This document shows, piece after piece, positions 48,734 through 58,560 of a stretch of DNA of 64,000 bases. The translations under genes and the position numbers were made by a program. Positions within the stretch are counted from its first letter, which is position 1; every line of letters begins with the position of its first letter. The stretch comes from Liolophura sinensis (taxonomy: Eukaryota > Mollusca > Polyplacophora > Chitonida > Chitonidae). Location: contig NC_088304.1 of assembly GCF_032854445.1 (NCBI RefSeq), positions 18,885,850 to 18,949,849 on the forward strand. Reading direction: 5' to 3'. The notes beneath the pieces were generated by a model. The model was not told the origin of the DNA. It searched no databases and was given only the letters and a program-made list of their open reading frames with translations.

Positions 48734-48954
48734 GTAAGGTTTTGTCTAACACTACTAAATTTTCATGAATTTCCATGTAGCTCAGCCATGATTCTCTTTA
48801 TTGCGCCCCATGGCGGCTCTTTGAGTATATGAACCATGTTTGAAGACAGATAATGTGCGTTTTTTTCTACTACATGTTAACCTTTCAGACCCACTGTGAC
48901 AGAACTAGCTCAGACCATGGCTAATAAAAACAAACATGTATACTGTCATCAATG

Positions 48955-49345
48955 GCACGTGCCATGTGATGAATCTAGTGTTTCATTAATGGGCCGGTCA
49001 TGAATCAATTGAATGTTTCATCAATGGACATGCGATGATTCAGTGTTTCCTCAATGGGCAAGGGATGATTCAACGTTTCATCCATGAACATGTGATGATT
49101 CAAATGTTTCATCAATGGAAATATGATGATTCAACGTTTCGTCATTGGGCATGTGATGATTCAATATTTCATCATTGAAACTGGGCTAATTCAATGTTTC
49201 ATCAATGAGCATGTGGTCATCCAGTGTTTCATCAATGGAAATGTGATGATTCAGTGTTTCGTCAGTGGAATGTTATAATTCCAGTGTTTCATTTAATGGA
49301 CATGTGATGGTTCAACCTTTCATCAGTGTCCATGGTGATTCATTA
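48955..49345. repeat. About 30-bp minisatellite, 12 or so copies
   Basis: Repeated CAGTGTTTCATCAATGG, ACATGTGATGATTCA blocks with many substitutions and small indels. Confidence 0.9.
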
Positions 49346-49831
49346 ACGTTTACATCACAATAACATATGCTAACGTTTTCACAGGCTTTCTTTGTGCGGT
49401 CGTCAATGGTACACAAAAAGTTTGAAACTTATGTTACAAATTTACAATAACTGAGTACTATTCCGTTCCAATCTATACTCACTCAATCACCTCTGGATAC
49501 AAATCAAATGGGAAAAATAATAATGGACTTAACTGCTAATACTGATTTGAGAAAGTGAACTCTGAACGTTCCCATCCAGAAAAAAAGCATGATGGGATTG
49601 CTACTCGTTTTCATTTTCTTTCATATCAGTTAAGCTTAATCTTGGTAAGCCGAAGATTTACATCAAGGAAGCGCATCATGCACTTAACGCGATGACGTGA
49701 TTCATCGGTGTTTTATCTTGTTTTACGCCTCACTCCAAAGCACGACTGGCGTATTCTAAGTGAAACAAAGACTCCAATGAAATACAGAGATAAACTTGCT
49801 TAACTAGCACCTTCTCCTTTTTCTTATGCAG

Positions 49832-49930
49832 ATGACCTTTCTGAAAAACGTCTTGACGCGTTCTTCGCGAGGTGGAAATGCCTCAACGTCCAGTGACTCA
49901 GCAAAAACTAATACATCTGTTTCAGAAAAT
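49832..49930 (+). CDS. Candidate upstream exon (33 codons, phase 0)
   Basis: An acceptor (CTTTTTCTTATGCAG) and a donor (GTAAGT) bound 99 bases that are open in one frame, starting MTFLKNVLTRSSRGG and rich in Ser, Thr and Asn. It is followed at 50048-50095 by another acceptor-bounded stretch in the same phase, ending in TGA. These may be alternative 5' exons of the anchoring-protein gene or a small independent transcript. The family is unknown. Confidence 0.4.
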
Positions 49931-50095
49931 GTAAGTCCTTTTTTGTTATCAGCCGAGCTTTGGGTTATAATATGTACATTGATCTGCAGGGGGGTAATTT
50001 GCATCCTAAATTATTTCTGTTATTTTCCGCATTTCTGTCTGTTTCAGAAAAAGACAACAAATAATTTAGCCCCAGTTATTTCGGGAGAGAGTTGA

Positions 50096-50410
50096 AAACA
50101 GACCTACATGTAACTTTAGCTTGTTGTGATGTGCTTGATAATTTTATATATCAACTTTCAATGCGGATTCATACTAGTCCATTGATACGCCATGTTAGAA
50201 AAAACCGGAAACACAATGTTGCCTCATATGGCTAAAAGGCCGAACAGGGCCCCAGAGGAAACATCTGCGTTCTCGCGTTATAGAAATAACTCCTGCCATG
50301 ATTGGTTAAATTTACAGCATAGTGGCAGATTCGATTTTTTTCACTGTGCGCGATTTTGTTTACTTTGACTTGAGCTTGGAATCATCAGAAAATAATCACG
50401 ATTTTTAGAA
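50096..50410. other. Unassigned stretch
   Basis: No repeat or coding sequence was recognised. Confidence 0.4.
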
Positions 50411-50414
50411 ACTG

Positions 50415-50690
50415 GGTGTTCAAGCCGTTCCACCGGGGGTTAAAGCTGTTCCTCTGGGTGTTCAAGCCGTTCCACCGGGGGTTAAAGCTGTTCCTCCTGG
50501 GGGTTAAAGCTGTTCCTCTGAGGTTCAAGCTATTCCTCTGGGGGTTTAAGCTGTTCCTTCTGTGGTTCAAGCTGTTCCTCTTGGGGTTCAAGCTGTTCGT
50601 CTGGGGGTTCAAGCTGTTCCTCCTGGGTGATCAAGTTGTTTCTCCTAGAATTCAAGCTGTTCCTCTGGTAACGATAACGTCATTTCTAGT
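50415..50690. repeat. Degenerate 21-25 bp minisatellite
   Basis: About a dozen copies of a unit near GGGTTCAAGCTGTTCCTCTG. On the minus strand it reads as octapeptide-like RNSLNPQ repeats, but no splice or start context supports coding. Confidence 0.88.
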
Positions 50691-50734
50691 TGAATCAGCT
50701 TTGTCTTGCATGGAATATCAAATGGTGTTACTCA

Positions 50735-50878
50735 CATGTAACCCATGGATGGTCGTGGGATTCCCCCGGGCTCTGCCCGGTTTCCACCCACTGTAATGCT
50801 GACCGCCGTCGAATAAGTGAAATATTCTTGAGTACGGCGTAAAAACACCATTCAAGTAAATAAATAAATAAATAAATC
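50735..50878 (+). mobile_element. SINE family 1, 3' half
   Basis: Body and tail: GGGCTCTGCCCGGTTTCCAC, CTGTAATGCTGACCGCCGTC, TTGAGTACGGCGTAAAAACA, then (AAAT)n. Confidence 0.9.
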
Positions 50879-51361
50879 CATGCTTAGACACGCTGTTCAA
50901 ATTATGTAAATACATTTTTTTTGTCGTTCATGTTTGCGTTTAGTCAGCATGCAGTTGCGAAGTAACAAATATTAGTCATTAGTCTTTAGTCCCCTTCCGG
51001 TAACGGACAAGAATAAGTTTCCGGACATTTTTTTTTTTATCACAGTGATTCAGTGCAGTGAATTGAAATGTGATGCATTGTTTCACCATGACATACAAAT
51101 CACGTTCGAATTTCCGTCTGCTTCGTCTTCATTTTCGACAAAATTATGGCAATTTTTGTCCCATATTTTCCGTATCCCTGACGATAATTTGGAGTCCGTA
51201 AATTGGTCTTGGACCGTTTCACCTGGATAAAATATAGGCATGTCGTCTGATACAGTTACTCATGCAGAGAAAAACTCAGCTTCTTGTCGTTAATTGGATT
51301 TTTCGTTTATTAGATTTCACTATAAAGAGTCATGTTTAAATAATAATAAAATAACATGCCG

Positions 51362-51366
<5 letters not shown>

Positions 51367-51420
<54 letters not shown>

Positions 51421-51444
51421 TATATAATATATATATATATATAA
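51367..51444. repeat. (TA)n microsatellite
   Basis: About 75 bases of nearly uninterrupted TA. The tyrosine-isoleucine open frames on the minus strand come from this tract. Confidence 0.97.
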
Positions 51445-52849
51445 TAATTGTGGAGGTTTAGACAAGGACGACATTCCCATCCGATGGGGGATGGATTTGC
51501 CAAGAGTCTCCATAAGGCATATATCGACAAACTTTAGCAGAAGCTAAAAAACGTTCAGTAGAGGCGTGTATTCACAGCAGGTAATCCTTTTCAGTGAGTT
51601 ATATTTGTAAAATCTGCGGGCATTGCGCATGCGCACCTATATCGACCACCAGTGGTTTTAGAGAAATACAGGAATGTAGTGTTTATAAAAATCAAGCTTG
51701 TTAAGAAAAGCAATATACGGAAGCAAAATATTTCTGTCCCTTCCACTTTACCTGGTGTGACGTCACCCATGAACACATAACATCATCAAATCGCTGGCGT
51801 ATATCCACAAATGTTGCTGCCCTTTCAAACAGTTTATTCATCAAATTATTATTATTTCAAACAGTGTTATTCATCAAAATCCTATTGAAACATAGTGTTA
51901 TGCTTACTCTGTAGGATTTCTTTCATTTCACTGTAATATTTCTACGCAATTGGTATTCTGACCAGAGTGGCACTTTAAGTATTTCTCCGATCTTATTTTT
52001 CTAATATATAGATCATTAGTTGTGTGGAAATGTGAGTTTATGGAACTCAAACATGACAAGTTTTGGATAGTTTTGAAAAGGCCCATGCATTTAAAATGTC
52101 CAATTTTCTCAATTTTCAATCATCATTTTGAAAAAAAAAAGGAGCCGCGGGGCCCATAATCCGTCAGCACCGAGCAAATGGCACAAGCTAATGCTACTAT
52201 ATACGAAGCGTAATTTTATCGCACTATGTAAGCCGGAAAATAGTGAAAAAAAAATTTTTAAATCTTTCTGATAGCTCAATACATATCCCTGTCCTTTACA
52301 TACTGTATCTTCCAATACAATAGCCCTATAGATGCGATTAAGATGCCCCACTTTGACGCACAAGTATGACATGACTGCATCTTTGTTGTGCGCAGAATCT
52401 GGAGTTCACGCTCTTTATTCAAAGCAATTCACGCTCCACTGAGGGGCTGTATCGTACACTGAACAAGAAAGGCTGTCTGTCCGCGAGAAGGTCCATTCAG
52501 AGAAAAAAAGCACATCGGATATATCTGCCGCCTGGCTGGGCTGACTGGGCGAGTTGTTTCTCCTTCCATATATATCTATACGGTCTGAGTAGGCCTATGG
52601 TCTAAGGGGAGATGAATACGGTTTTGGGCCGAGATGGTAGTGTTTGACATCATTTGTGACATGGTCGTTAAATATTACACGGCTTCTATATCAACTGATT
52701 TTACGTATGTGGTGGTCCGTACATACCTGTCCCACGACGCTGTGTAAAATGTCCCTTCAGCTAACGTAAATACACGTTGTGAACGATCTCAAAATGATGT
52801 CTTAGGCAGTAGTTTTGTGTAATCATATGTCACTCCACGGAGTGAACGG

Positions 52850-53095
52850 GTAAAGGTGACGTCATAGCTTAAGCCGTGCAATGATAGCAACGTGTTTGCT
52901 TGGATAAAATTCTCCAGATGGTTGCCTCGATTCACACCAGCCATTTGTGCAGTACTGTCATTTTGTTGTATCTCTGCGTCACAGTTTAGGCCACGCAGTC
53001 TGAGAGTAACATGTTTGATTGGATAAAATTCTTAAGATGGCTGCCTGGATTTTACACCAGCCATTTTGGCAATATTGCCATTTTGTTCTACATGT
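52850..53095. repeat. Two-copy direct duplication, about 115 bp
   Basis: GGATAAAATTCTCCAGATGG, CACACCAGCCATTTGTGC, CATTTTGTTGTA in the first copy match GGATAAAATTCTTAAGATGG, TACACCAGCCATTTTGGC, CATTTTGTTCTA in the second. Confidence 0.8.
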
Positions 53096-53944
53096 TATTC
53101 GGTGAAATCTCAGTTTAATAATAAAGTATGGTACTTTTCAGGAAGCTTGACTACCCTGCTTTCGACTGAAATATGTTTTAGTCAGGTGGTGTCTTGTCCG
53201 TTGAAGCAAAAGAAATAGAAAACCATCACAATAACAAAAGCAATATGATACAGCTACAGAAAACGTAAATTTGCAAGTCATTGGGCCACAAACTGTCGTG
53301 CTGAATGACTATTCAGGTCTTCCAAGCGCGCTCCCTATGGCCCCTCAGCAAGATGCGAACATAATTTCTGTGTATCCGCCCCTTAACTGAGCAAGTTTCA
53401 TACAGTGCTACGCAAATCAGATGAGAATTTTTTGAAGTTTTCTAACTGCTTTTTTTTACGCCAAAACTACGCGTAACAGCGAAGTAACATATGAAGATTC
53501 GTATTCCTGAGGTAACAGTGTAGCAGCCAGCTGGTACTTATTCGGCTTGGCTTACTATTTCTATTAAAATCAGAAGAAAAAAAGATAAAATTGGGGGAAG
53601 GCCTTGGAGAAAACATCTGCACTAATTTGATTTCAGTAGATGCGACCGTTTTGGACAAGTATCACTTTAAAGGGTTTTCATTAAAATCCAATATGGCCAC
53701 ATAATCACGTGACTGAATTACCTCTAAAGTTATCGGGCACAAACTTATCATTTTCCTCTAGAATTGGCCAAAAATACTAATCCTAACAGATAAAGTAAGA
53801 TTTCAAAGCTTGACATCAAAAACTTGAGTATGCTTTCCGTTTGTTTTTTTTGTTTTGTTTTTTTTTTGGCTTTTTGTGGGACACTTTATCGAAGCACATA
53901 ATCTTTTCGTGGAAACTTGCTAATATTTCCTATTTTCTTTTCAG

Positions 53945-54399
53945 ATGTCTTTGACGGAAACCGCTAGCTCTTGCCGATCGAGACAACTGATTCTAGTAGA
54001 AGTGGAGGTTCCACAGTTGGTAGTATTTCAGAGATTTACAGCGGTTCCAGTAAAACAAGTAGATCTGCTCTGATTTGTAGTAGCAGTAATACTACTAAAA
54101 GCATGGGTTCTACAACTGTCAGTAGTTCAGATAGTGACGGTGGTTCCAGTAAAACATATGCATCTTCCTTGACGTATGGTACGAGTAGCACGACTAAAAG
54201 TAGGCGTTCTATCGCTGGCAGTAGTTCAGATATTTACAGAGGTTCCAGTAAAACAAGTGGATCTTACCCGACGACGGATACCGGCACGATGGCATCAGCA
54301 TGGGCCACAGTGTCTTCAGTGGAGAGACAGTCTAATATTTCATGCCTGGTACATGGACCCTCAACTGCAAGTGTTCAAAATGGTCAGTTAAAAATGTGA
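53945..54399 (+). CDS. Serine-rich repeat segment upstream of the anchoring protein
   Basis: A strong acceptor (TTTCCTATTTTCTTTTCAG) is followed by ATGTCTTTGACGGAAACC. A neighbouring frame, open to 54399, encodes a Ser/Thr-rich protein with a 33-residue repeat: the core GSSKTS recurs at 99-base spacing (54043, 54142, 54241) with SSSDxYxGSSKTS around it. The acceptor-proximal frame and the serine-rich frame differ by one phase. So the exact exon start, or the sequence near 53985, is in doubt. It probably belongs to the same gene as the large frame downstream. Such low-complexity segments are usually disordered and often phosphorylated (general knowledge). Confidence 0.45.
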
Positions 54400-54661
54400 C
54401 AGGTGCATCAAAAGACCGGTGAAAACTAGGATGGATAGGCAAGAACCTGTGTCAAAAAAGACAGATGGCCCGTCCGCCGCTTACCCGGCCAAAAAGCAAC
54501 AACTGGTCATCGCGAAGGAAACAACGAGTGCTTATTTGCAAGTATCTGTTGTGCCAGTGAAACTTTCTAAGACTATAGAGACTCTAGTAAAAGAACGCGA
54601 GTCGAGGTTGAGACGGAAAAACGAAATTGCCCGGATGATGCTTAAACGTGAAAGCCGATGA
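54392..54661 (+). CDS. Basic segment preceding the anchoring-protein frame
   Basis: An open stretch of about 85 codons, rich in Lys, Arg and Glu (ETLVKERESRLRRKNEIARM near its end). Its stop TGA overlaps the ATG of the next frame as ATGA at 54658-54661. It lies in a different phase from both neighbours. A small intron, such as GTGAAA at 54648 to an AG near 54750, could join it to the large frame, but no junction is convincing. Read as part of the same gene, not as a separate protein. Confidence 0.4.
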   Translation, partial: KCDRCIKRPVKTRMDRQEPVSKKTDGPSAAYPAKKQQLVIAKETTSAYLQVSVVPVKLSKTIETLVKERESRLRRKNEIARMMLKRESR

Positions 54662-57600
54662 ATGATATTTGCCGTGCCTATGACCTTTCACGGCCCTACC
54701 TCTACAGACCTTTTCTCAGTCACTTATTCTGTCTAAGGCAAAGCCAACCAGACATGGATGAATACCTGCACAATGTCCAGGCTGTTGTCCAATCGCTGGA
54801 GAGAAGGGATAATTTGAAATCACTCGCAGACATGAGAGCCAAGAGAGACACATTCTACAGAACGACCAAGATTGCAGCATGGAAGGCTTTACACATTCAA
54901 GATGGCATCATGCCGTCATTGGATATTCTGCGAGATTCGGACGCCAGAGCCTCTTTCATGGTTTGTAGGAAAAAAATTGAGGAGCTTTCTGGCCCCCGGC
55001 CAAAGGCAACTGTTTCCTCAAAGTGTACTTTTTGCAGGAATAGGCGATATTGCAGCGACAAGCAGAAAGCTAAGATCTTTAGACTGAAGGCCTATCGATG
55101 GCAAAAGACTCACATGTACTCTATCCCATATATGGTAAAAGCCATCGAACGAATGAACCAAGCGTTGAAATCACACCGGAAGGGTAGGAGAAACTTCGCC
55201 ATAAACAAGCATTTGCGAACAGTTTATATTGTCAGGAAGCTGTTTTACTCTTATCGTGAAGAGTTTCGTGAACAGCTGAAGCTCTTTCTGATGGAACACG
55301 CAAATAACCTAGACAATTCAACCATGCGGAGAAGATGGACAAAATTCTTGATGACAAGGAAGCCAACCGAGAAAGCTGGCGATATTATGGCTCTGAACTG
55401 TGCATTAGATATATGCCCTGAGCTTAAATGCGGACAGCATGTACCTGATTGCGACGTGTGTGAAAACCTGAAAGAAGCTATTAGAAATGCAAAGAGGGAC
55501 ATTGCGAAAATAAAGGAAAACATCATAGAAATTACCAGAGATAAGAAAATCAAGACGCGCAGGCAGACCGAAGTTATACCAGAGTCCGAAGAGGAAGATG
55601 AAAGTAGTAAGGCCAAAAAAGCAGAGAAGACGATCACGGTAATCATGCCATCAACGGAGGAAGACCAGCAGTCGCTAGCCAAGATGTCATCAGCTGCGCA
55701 TCGTTCAGACGGTTCCATTTCGCTAGAGAGAGTTGCTGTGGCCAAAGAGATTGTGGCGAACGTTTACAGGAAGCTAGATGAAGGGTTAGTCAAGGGCTCC
55801 TTCAGCGATACTACATTAAGCTGGCACTACATAGACAAATCGGAAATCGTAGAAAGAATCGTCTCAGATGTGCTCAAACGAATTACCGAACCATCCCAGG
55901 ATGATGTTGTTGAAGATGTTTACCCTCAAGGCGCTCTCAGTGAGACAATGTCTGTAGGAAATATCGCGGAAAGAGTCGTCTCAGACGTCTTGAAGAGAAT
56001 CAACGATCAGCGATCAACGAGTTTAAAAACCGTGTCCTTCAGTGACGCAACAACTCAAAGGGATTATGTGAAGAGTGACACGCATTTCAGCGATGATGAT
56101 CTTGCAGACAATATTGTCATGTACGTACTGAAACGCATATCAGAACAGCAAAGTAAAGATGCGGTAGTTCAGTCCCTAGGTAGCTCATCCAGTGATACAG
56201 CATCCCAAATAAACGAAGAAGAACTGGCGAGCAAGGTCGTCTCGGATATTCTAAGACAACTTGATGTTTACCTTCAAGGCGTTACACAAAGTTCTCTTAG
56301 TGACACGAAATCTCACTCGGACAACTCTTTTTCTCTTTTTCGGTATTTTAAAAGCGATTCCTCAAAAAACATTCTTGTGGAAAGAATAGTCTCAGACGTG
56401 CTCAAACGAATTACCAAGTCAACAAGCGAAGAAGTGGCAACATCCCAGGAAGATCTCCCGAAGGGTGACACGTCTTATGACGTAGACGAACTCGCAGACA
56501 AAATCACCATGCATGTACTTAAACAAATTGCTGGACAGCAAAGTAAAGATGAAATTGTTGAATCTCTTCTCGGGGAATTAAGTGATGCAGCGTCCCAACA
56601 GAATCAAACACAGTGCTCCGCCTCTCTTGACGAAAATGAACTGGCCAATAAGGTCGTCTCAAGGATCCTAAGGAAACTTGATGATTATCTTCAAGGCGCC
56701 ACTCATACTTCTCTTAGTGACACGAAATCAAAATCCGACAGGTCTGTTTCGCACTACCAGAGTTTAAAACGTGAGTCTTTGAGCAACATCTTTGTAGAAA
56801 GAATCGTGTCAGACGTGCTCAAAAGAATTGCCGGGCCACAAAGTGAAGATATCGCAACATCGTTAAAAGATCTTGTCACGAGTGACACGTCATGCACAAT
56901 AGATGAACTTGCACACAAAATCACAATTCATGTTCTTAAGCAAATAGTTGGACAGCAAAGTAAAGATGACTTTGTTGAAATCCTTGCCCGTTCATTCACA
57001 GGTGCAGCGACCCAAAGGAACCTAGTAGAGAGTAGCGCCTCTTTGGACGATGATAGACTGGCGTCAAGAATTGTCTCAAATGTTCTAAAGCAGCTTACCG
57101 AGCAAGAATCAAAACCTAAAGATATTTACACGAAAGGTGGTACACAGCATCCTTTAAATGACACACTATCAGAATCGGGTCACTCAGACAGCTGTAATTC
57201 ACTTCACAACCGTGTAAAAGGGAAGTATTCGATAAACATATTCGTCGAAAGAATCGTTTCAGACGTACTCAAGCGAATTACCGAGTCACGAAGTGAAGGT
57301 GGCAGGACGGAAGATTTAAATACCTTGCCCCCTAACGACGCAACATCCCAGGGAATACTTGTGAAGAGTTGCACGTCTTACAACGTTGACGATCTTGCAG
57401 ATGAAATCCCCATTCATGTACTTCAACAAATAACTGAACAGCGAACTGAAGATGCCAGTATTGAATCTCTTATAAGTTCATTCAGTGATGCACAGAGTGG
57501 CCCCTCTTTCGACGAAGATGAACTGGTCAATAAAATCGTCTTAGGCGTTCTGAAGCAAATTGCTGAGAGGAAATCAAAAGGTAAAGATGTTCACCTTCAA

Positions 57601-57915
57601 GGCGGTACCCAGCGTTCTCTTAGTGACCCCAGGTCAAGGTCAGGTCATTCTGACAGCTCTTCTTTGCTTGACAAAACGACAGTTCCGAAAATTTACATAG
57701 AACCGGTCTTGGACGAGTGTTATCCTTCGGTTGACAATGTTAAACTTCCAAAGATTTTTGTTGAACCTCCCTCTGACAACACGGACTCAGATCAGTCCAT
57801 CAGTAAAACATCTGTGGCATATGAGCCGCCCCAAGGACTTGATACAGAGGCTGTTCCAGATATTTCCGGTGATGCCCATCAAGACAGTACAACCACGGCT
57901 CCACAATCCAGTTGA
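54658..57915 (+). CDS. Multi-helix PKA-anchoring-like (AKAP-type) protein
   Basis: Open frame of 1085 codons; the exact 5' end is uncertain because residues 1-30 may be intron, and Met33 (near 54754) is another start. Residues 30-300 form a basic helical region with paired cysteines (CTFCRNRRYCS, CGQHVPDCDVC), followed by an acidic-basic linker. Residues 358-990 carry 14 amphipathic helices such as VERIVSDVLKRI, LANKVVSRILRKL and LADKITMHVLKQI. Most fit the AKAP helix pattern with aliphatic residues at positions 1, 4, 5, 8, 9 and 12. Linkers are polar and Ser/Asp-rich (SLSDTKS). Near the C-terminus the motif PKIYIEP / PKIFVEP occurs twice. By analogy with AKAP3, AKAP4 and FSIP2 it may tether PKA regulatory subunits in cilia or sperm tails; this is inference. 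The family was not identified. Confidence 0.7.
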   Translation: MNDICRAYDLSRPYLYRPFLSHLFCLRQSQPDMDEYLHNVQAVVQSLERRDNLKSLADMRAKRDTFYRTTKIAAWKALHIQDGIMPSLDILRDSDARASFMVCRKKIEELSGPRPKATVSSKCTFCRNRRYCSDKQKAKIFRLKAYRWQKTHMYSIPYMVKAIERMNQALKSHRKGRRNFAINKHLRTVYIVRKLFYSYREEFREQLKLFLMEHANNLDNSTMRRRWTKFLMTRKPTEKAGDIMALNCALDICPELKCGQHVPDCDVCENLKEAIRNAKRDIAKIKENIIEITRDKKIKTRRQTEVIPESEEEDESSKAKKAEKTITVIMPSTEEDQQSLAKMSSAAHRSDGSISLERVAVAKEIVANVYRKLDEGLVKGSFSDTTLSWHYIDKSEIVERIVSDVLKRITEPSQDDVVEDVYPQGALSETMSVGNIAERVVSDVLKRINDQRSTSLKTVSFSDATTQRDYVKSDTHFSDDDLADNIVMYVLKRISEQQSKDAVVQSLGSSSSDTASQINEEELASKVVSDILRQLDVYLQGVTQSSLSDTKSHSDNSFSLFRYFKSDSSKNILVERIVSDVLKRITKSTSEEVATSQEDLPKGDTSYDVDELADKITMHVLKQIAGQQSKDEIVESLLGELSDAASQQNQTQCSASLDENELANKVVSRILRKLDDYLQGATHTSLSDTKSKSDRSVSHYQSLKRESLSNIFVERIVSDVLKRIAGPQSEDIATSLKDLVTSDTSCTIDELAHKITIHVLKQIVGQQSKDDFVEILARSFTGAATQRNLVESSASLDDDRLASRIVSNVLKQLTEQESKPKDIYTKGGTQHPLNDTLSESGHSDSCNSLHNRVKGKYSINIFVERIVSDVLKRITESRSEGGRTEDLNTLPPNDATSQGILVKSCTSYNVDDLADEIPIHVLQQITEQRTEDASIESLISSFSDAQSGPSFDEDELVNKIVLGVLKQIAERKSKGKDVHLQGGTQRSLSDPRSRSGHSDSSSLLDKTTVPKIYIEPVLDECYPSVDNVKLPKIFVEPPSDNTDSDQSISKTSVAYEPPQGLDTEAVPDISGDAHQDSTTTAPQSS
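55729..57590 (+). repeat. Coding repeats: ABC cassettes of three helix types
   Basis: The 14 helices fall into three kinds: A (VERIVSDVLKRI), B (LADKITMHVLKQI) and C (LANKVVSRILRKL). Their order is C-A-A-B-C-A-B-C-A-B-C-A-B-C. A-type helices at residues about 437, 574, 713 and 863 define cassettes of roughly 140 residues, so the gene grew by duplicating a three-helix block. Confidence 0.85.
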
Positions 57916-58560
57916 GAGCTTCAGCACTGGAACACACTTCTCTAAAACAAACGGAATCGTCAAGTGGTGAAGGGCTATCAGAATAGCTAGTTGACACAAA
58001 GTATAACTGTGAAGGGAACTAGTGGTAAAACACGTTGTTAAAATGGTTCCATTTTAAATGGTGCGTTTGGATTTGTTGTTAGAGAAGTACAATTTTTGTT
58101 TCATTGCAATGAGTCAACAAGGGACAATTTGTATATATTTCAATACTGAACAGATTTAGAAATGTTTCAACAAAAAATTGGGACAGTACAAGTGTGCATT
58201 GACTGACTTATATTCATTTTTTACTGTATTCATAATAATAAATTTTCATAAAAAGATAACACAGACTGGTGCGTTGTCAGAGTATTGTGTGTGCCAGAGG
58301 CAGAATTCTCTCCTAAACAATATACGGGCATTGGGTGATGCCATAGTGCACTGGTTCGTCGCTTGGTGGATTGACGTATTGCCAGAATCCCAGTTCGAGT
58401 AACTCAGTGAATACATTTATGGGCAATCAATCCTTGTCATTGTAGACGTTGATATTGTTTGTGAACAAAGAGCTAATGACAAATCACCGGGACAAGTCCA
58501 TATGGCCACAAAATCCTGAGGGTTTCAACTATTGATAATGTTTGGTAGACATCTTTTTCT
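57916..58560 (+). other. 3' UTR and downstream DNA of the anchoring-protein gene
   Basis: It contains an AATAAA at 58237-58242 about 320 bases after the stop. Nothing else was recognised. Confidence 0.5.
58237..58242 (+). promoter_or_regulatory. Poly(A) signal AATAAA
   Basis: First AATAAA after the stop of the anchoring-protein frame, in an AT-rich context. Confidence 0.5.

Larger units (their letters stand above)
50881..53944. other. Intergenic or intronic stretch before the anchoring-protein exons
   Basis: Apart from the (TA)n tract and one diverged duplication near 52850-53095, nothing was recognised. Short open frames here have no support. Confidence 0.45.

Noticed and set aside
51310-51530. 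Tyr-Ile repeat frames
   Set aside because: Artefacts of the (TA)n tract.
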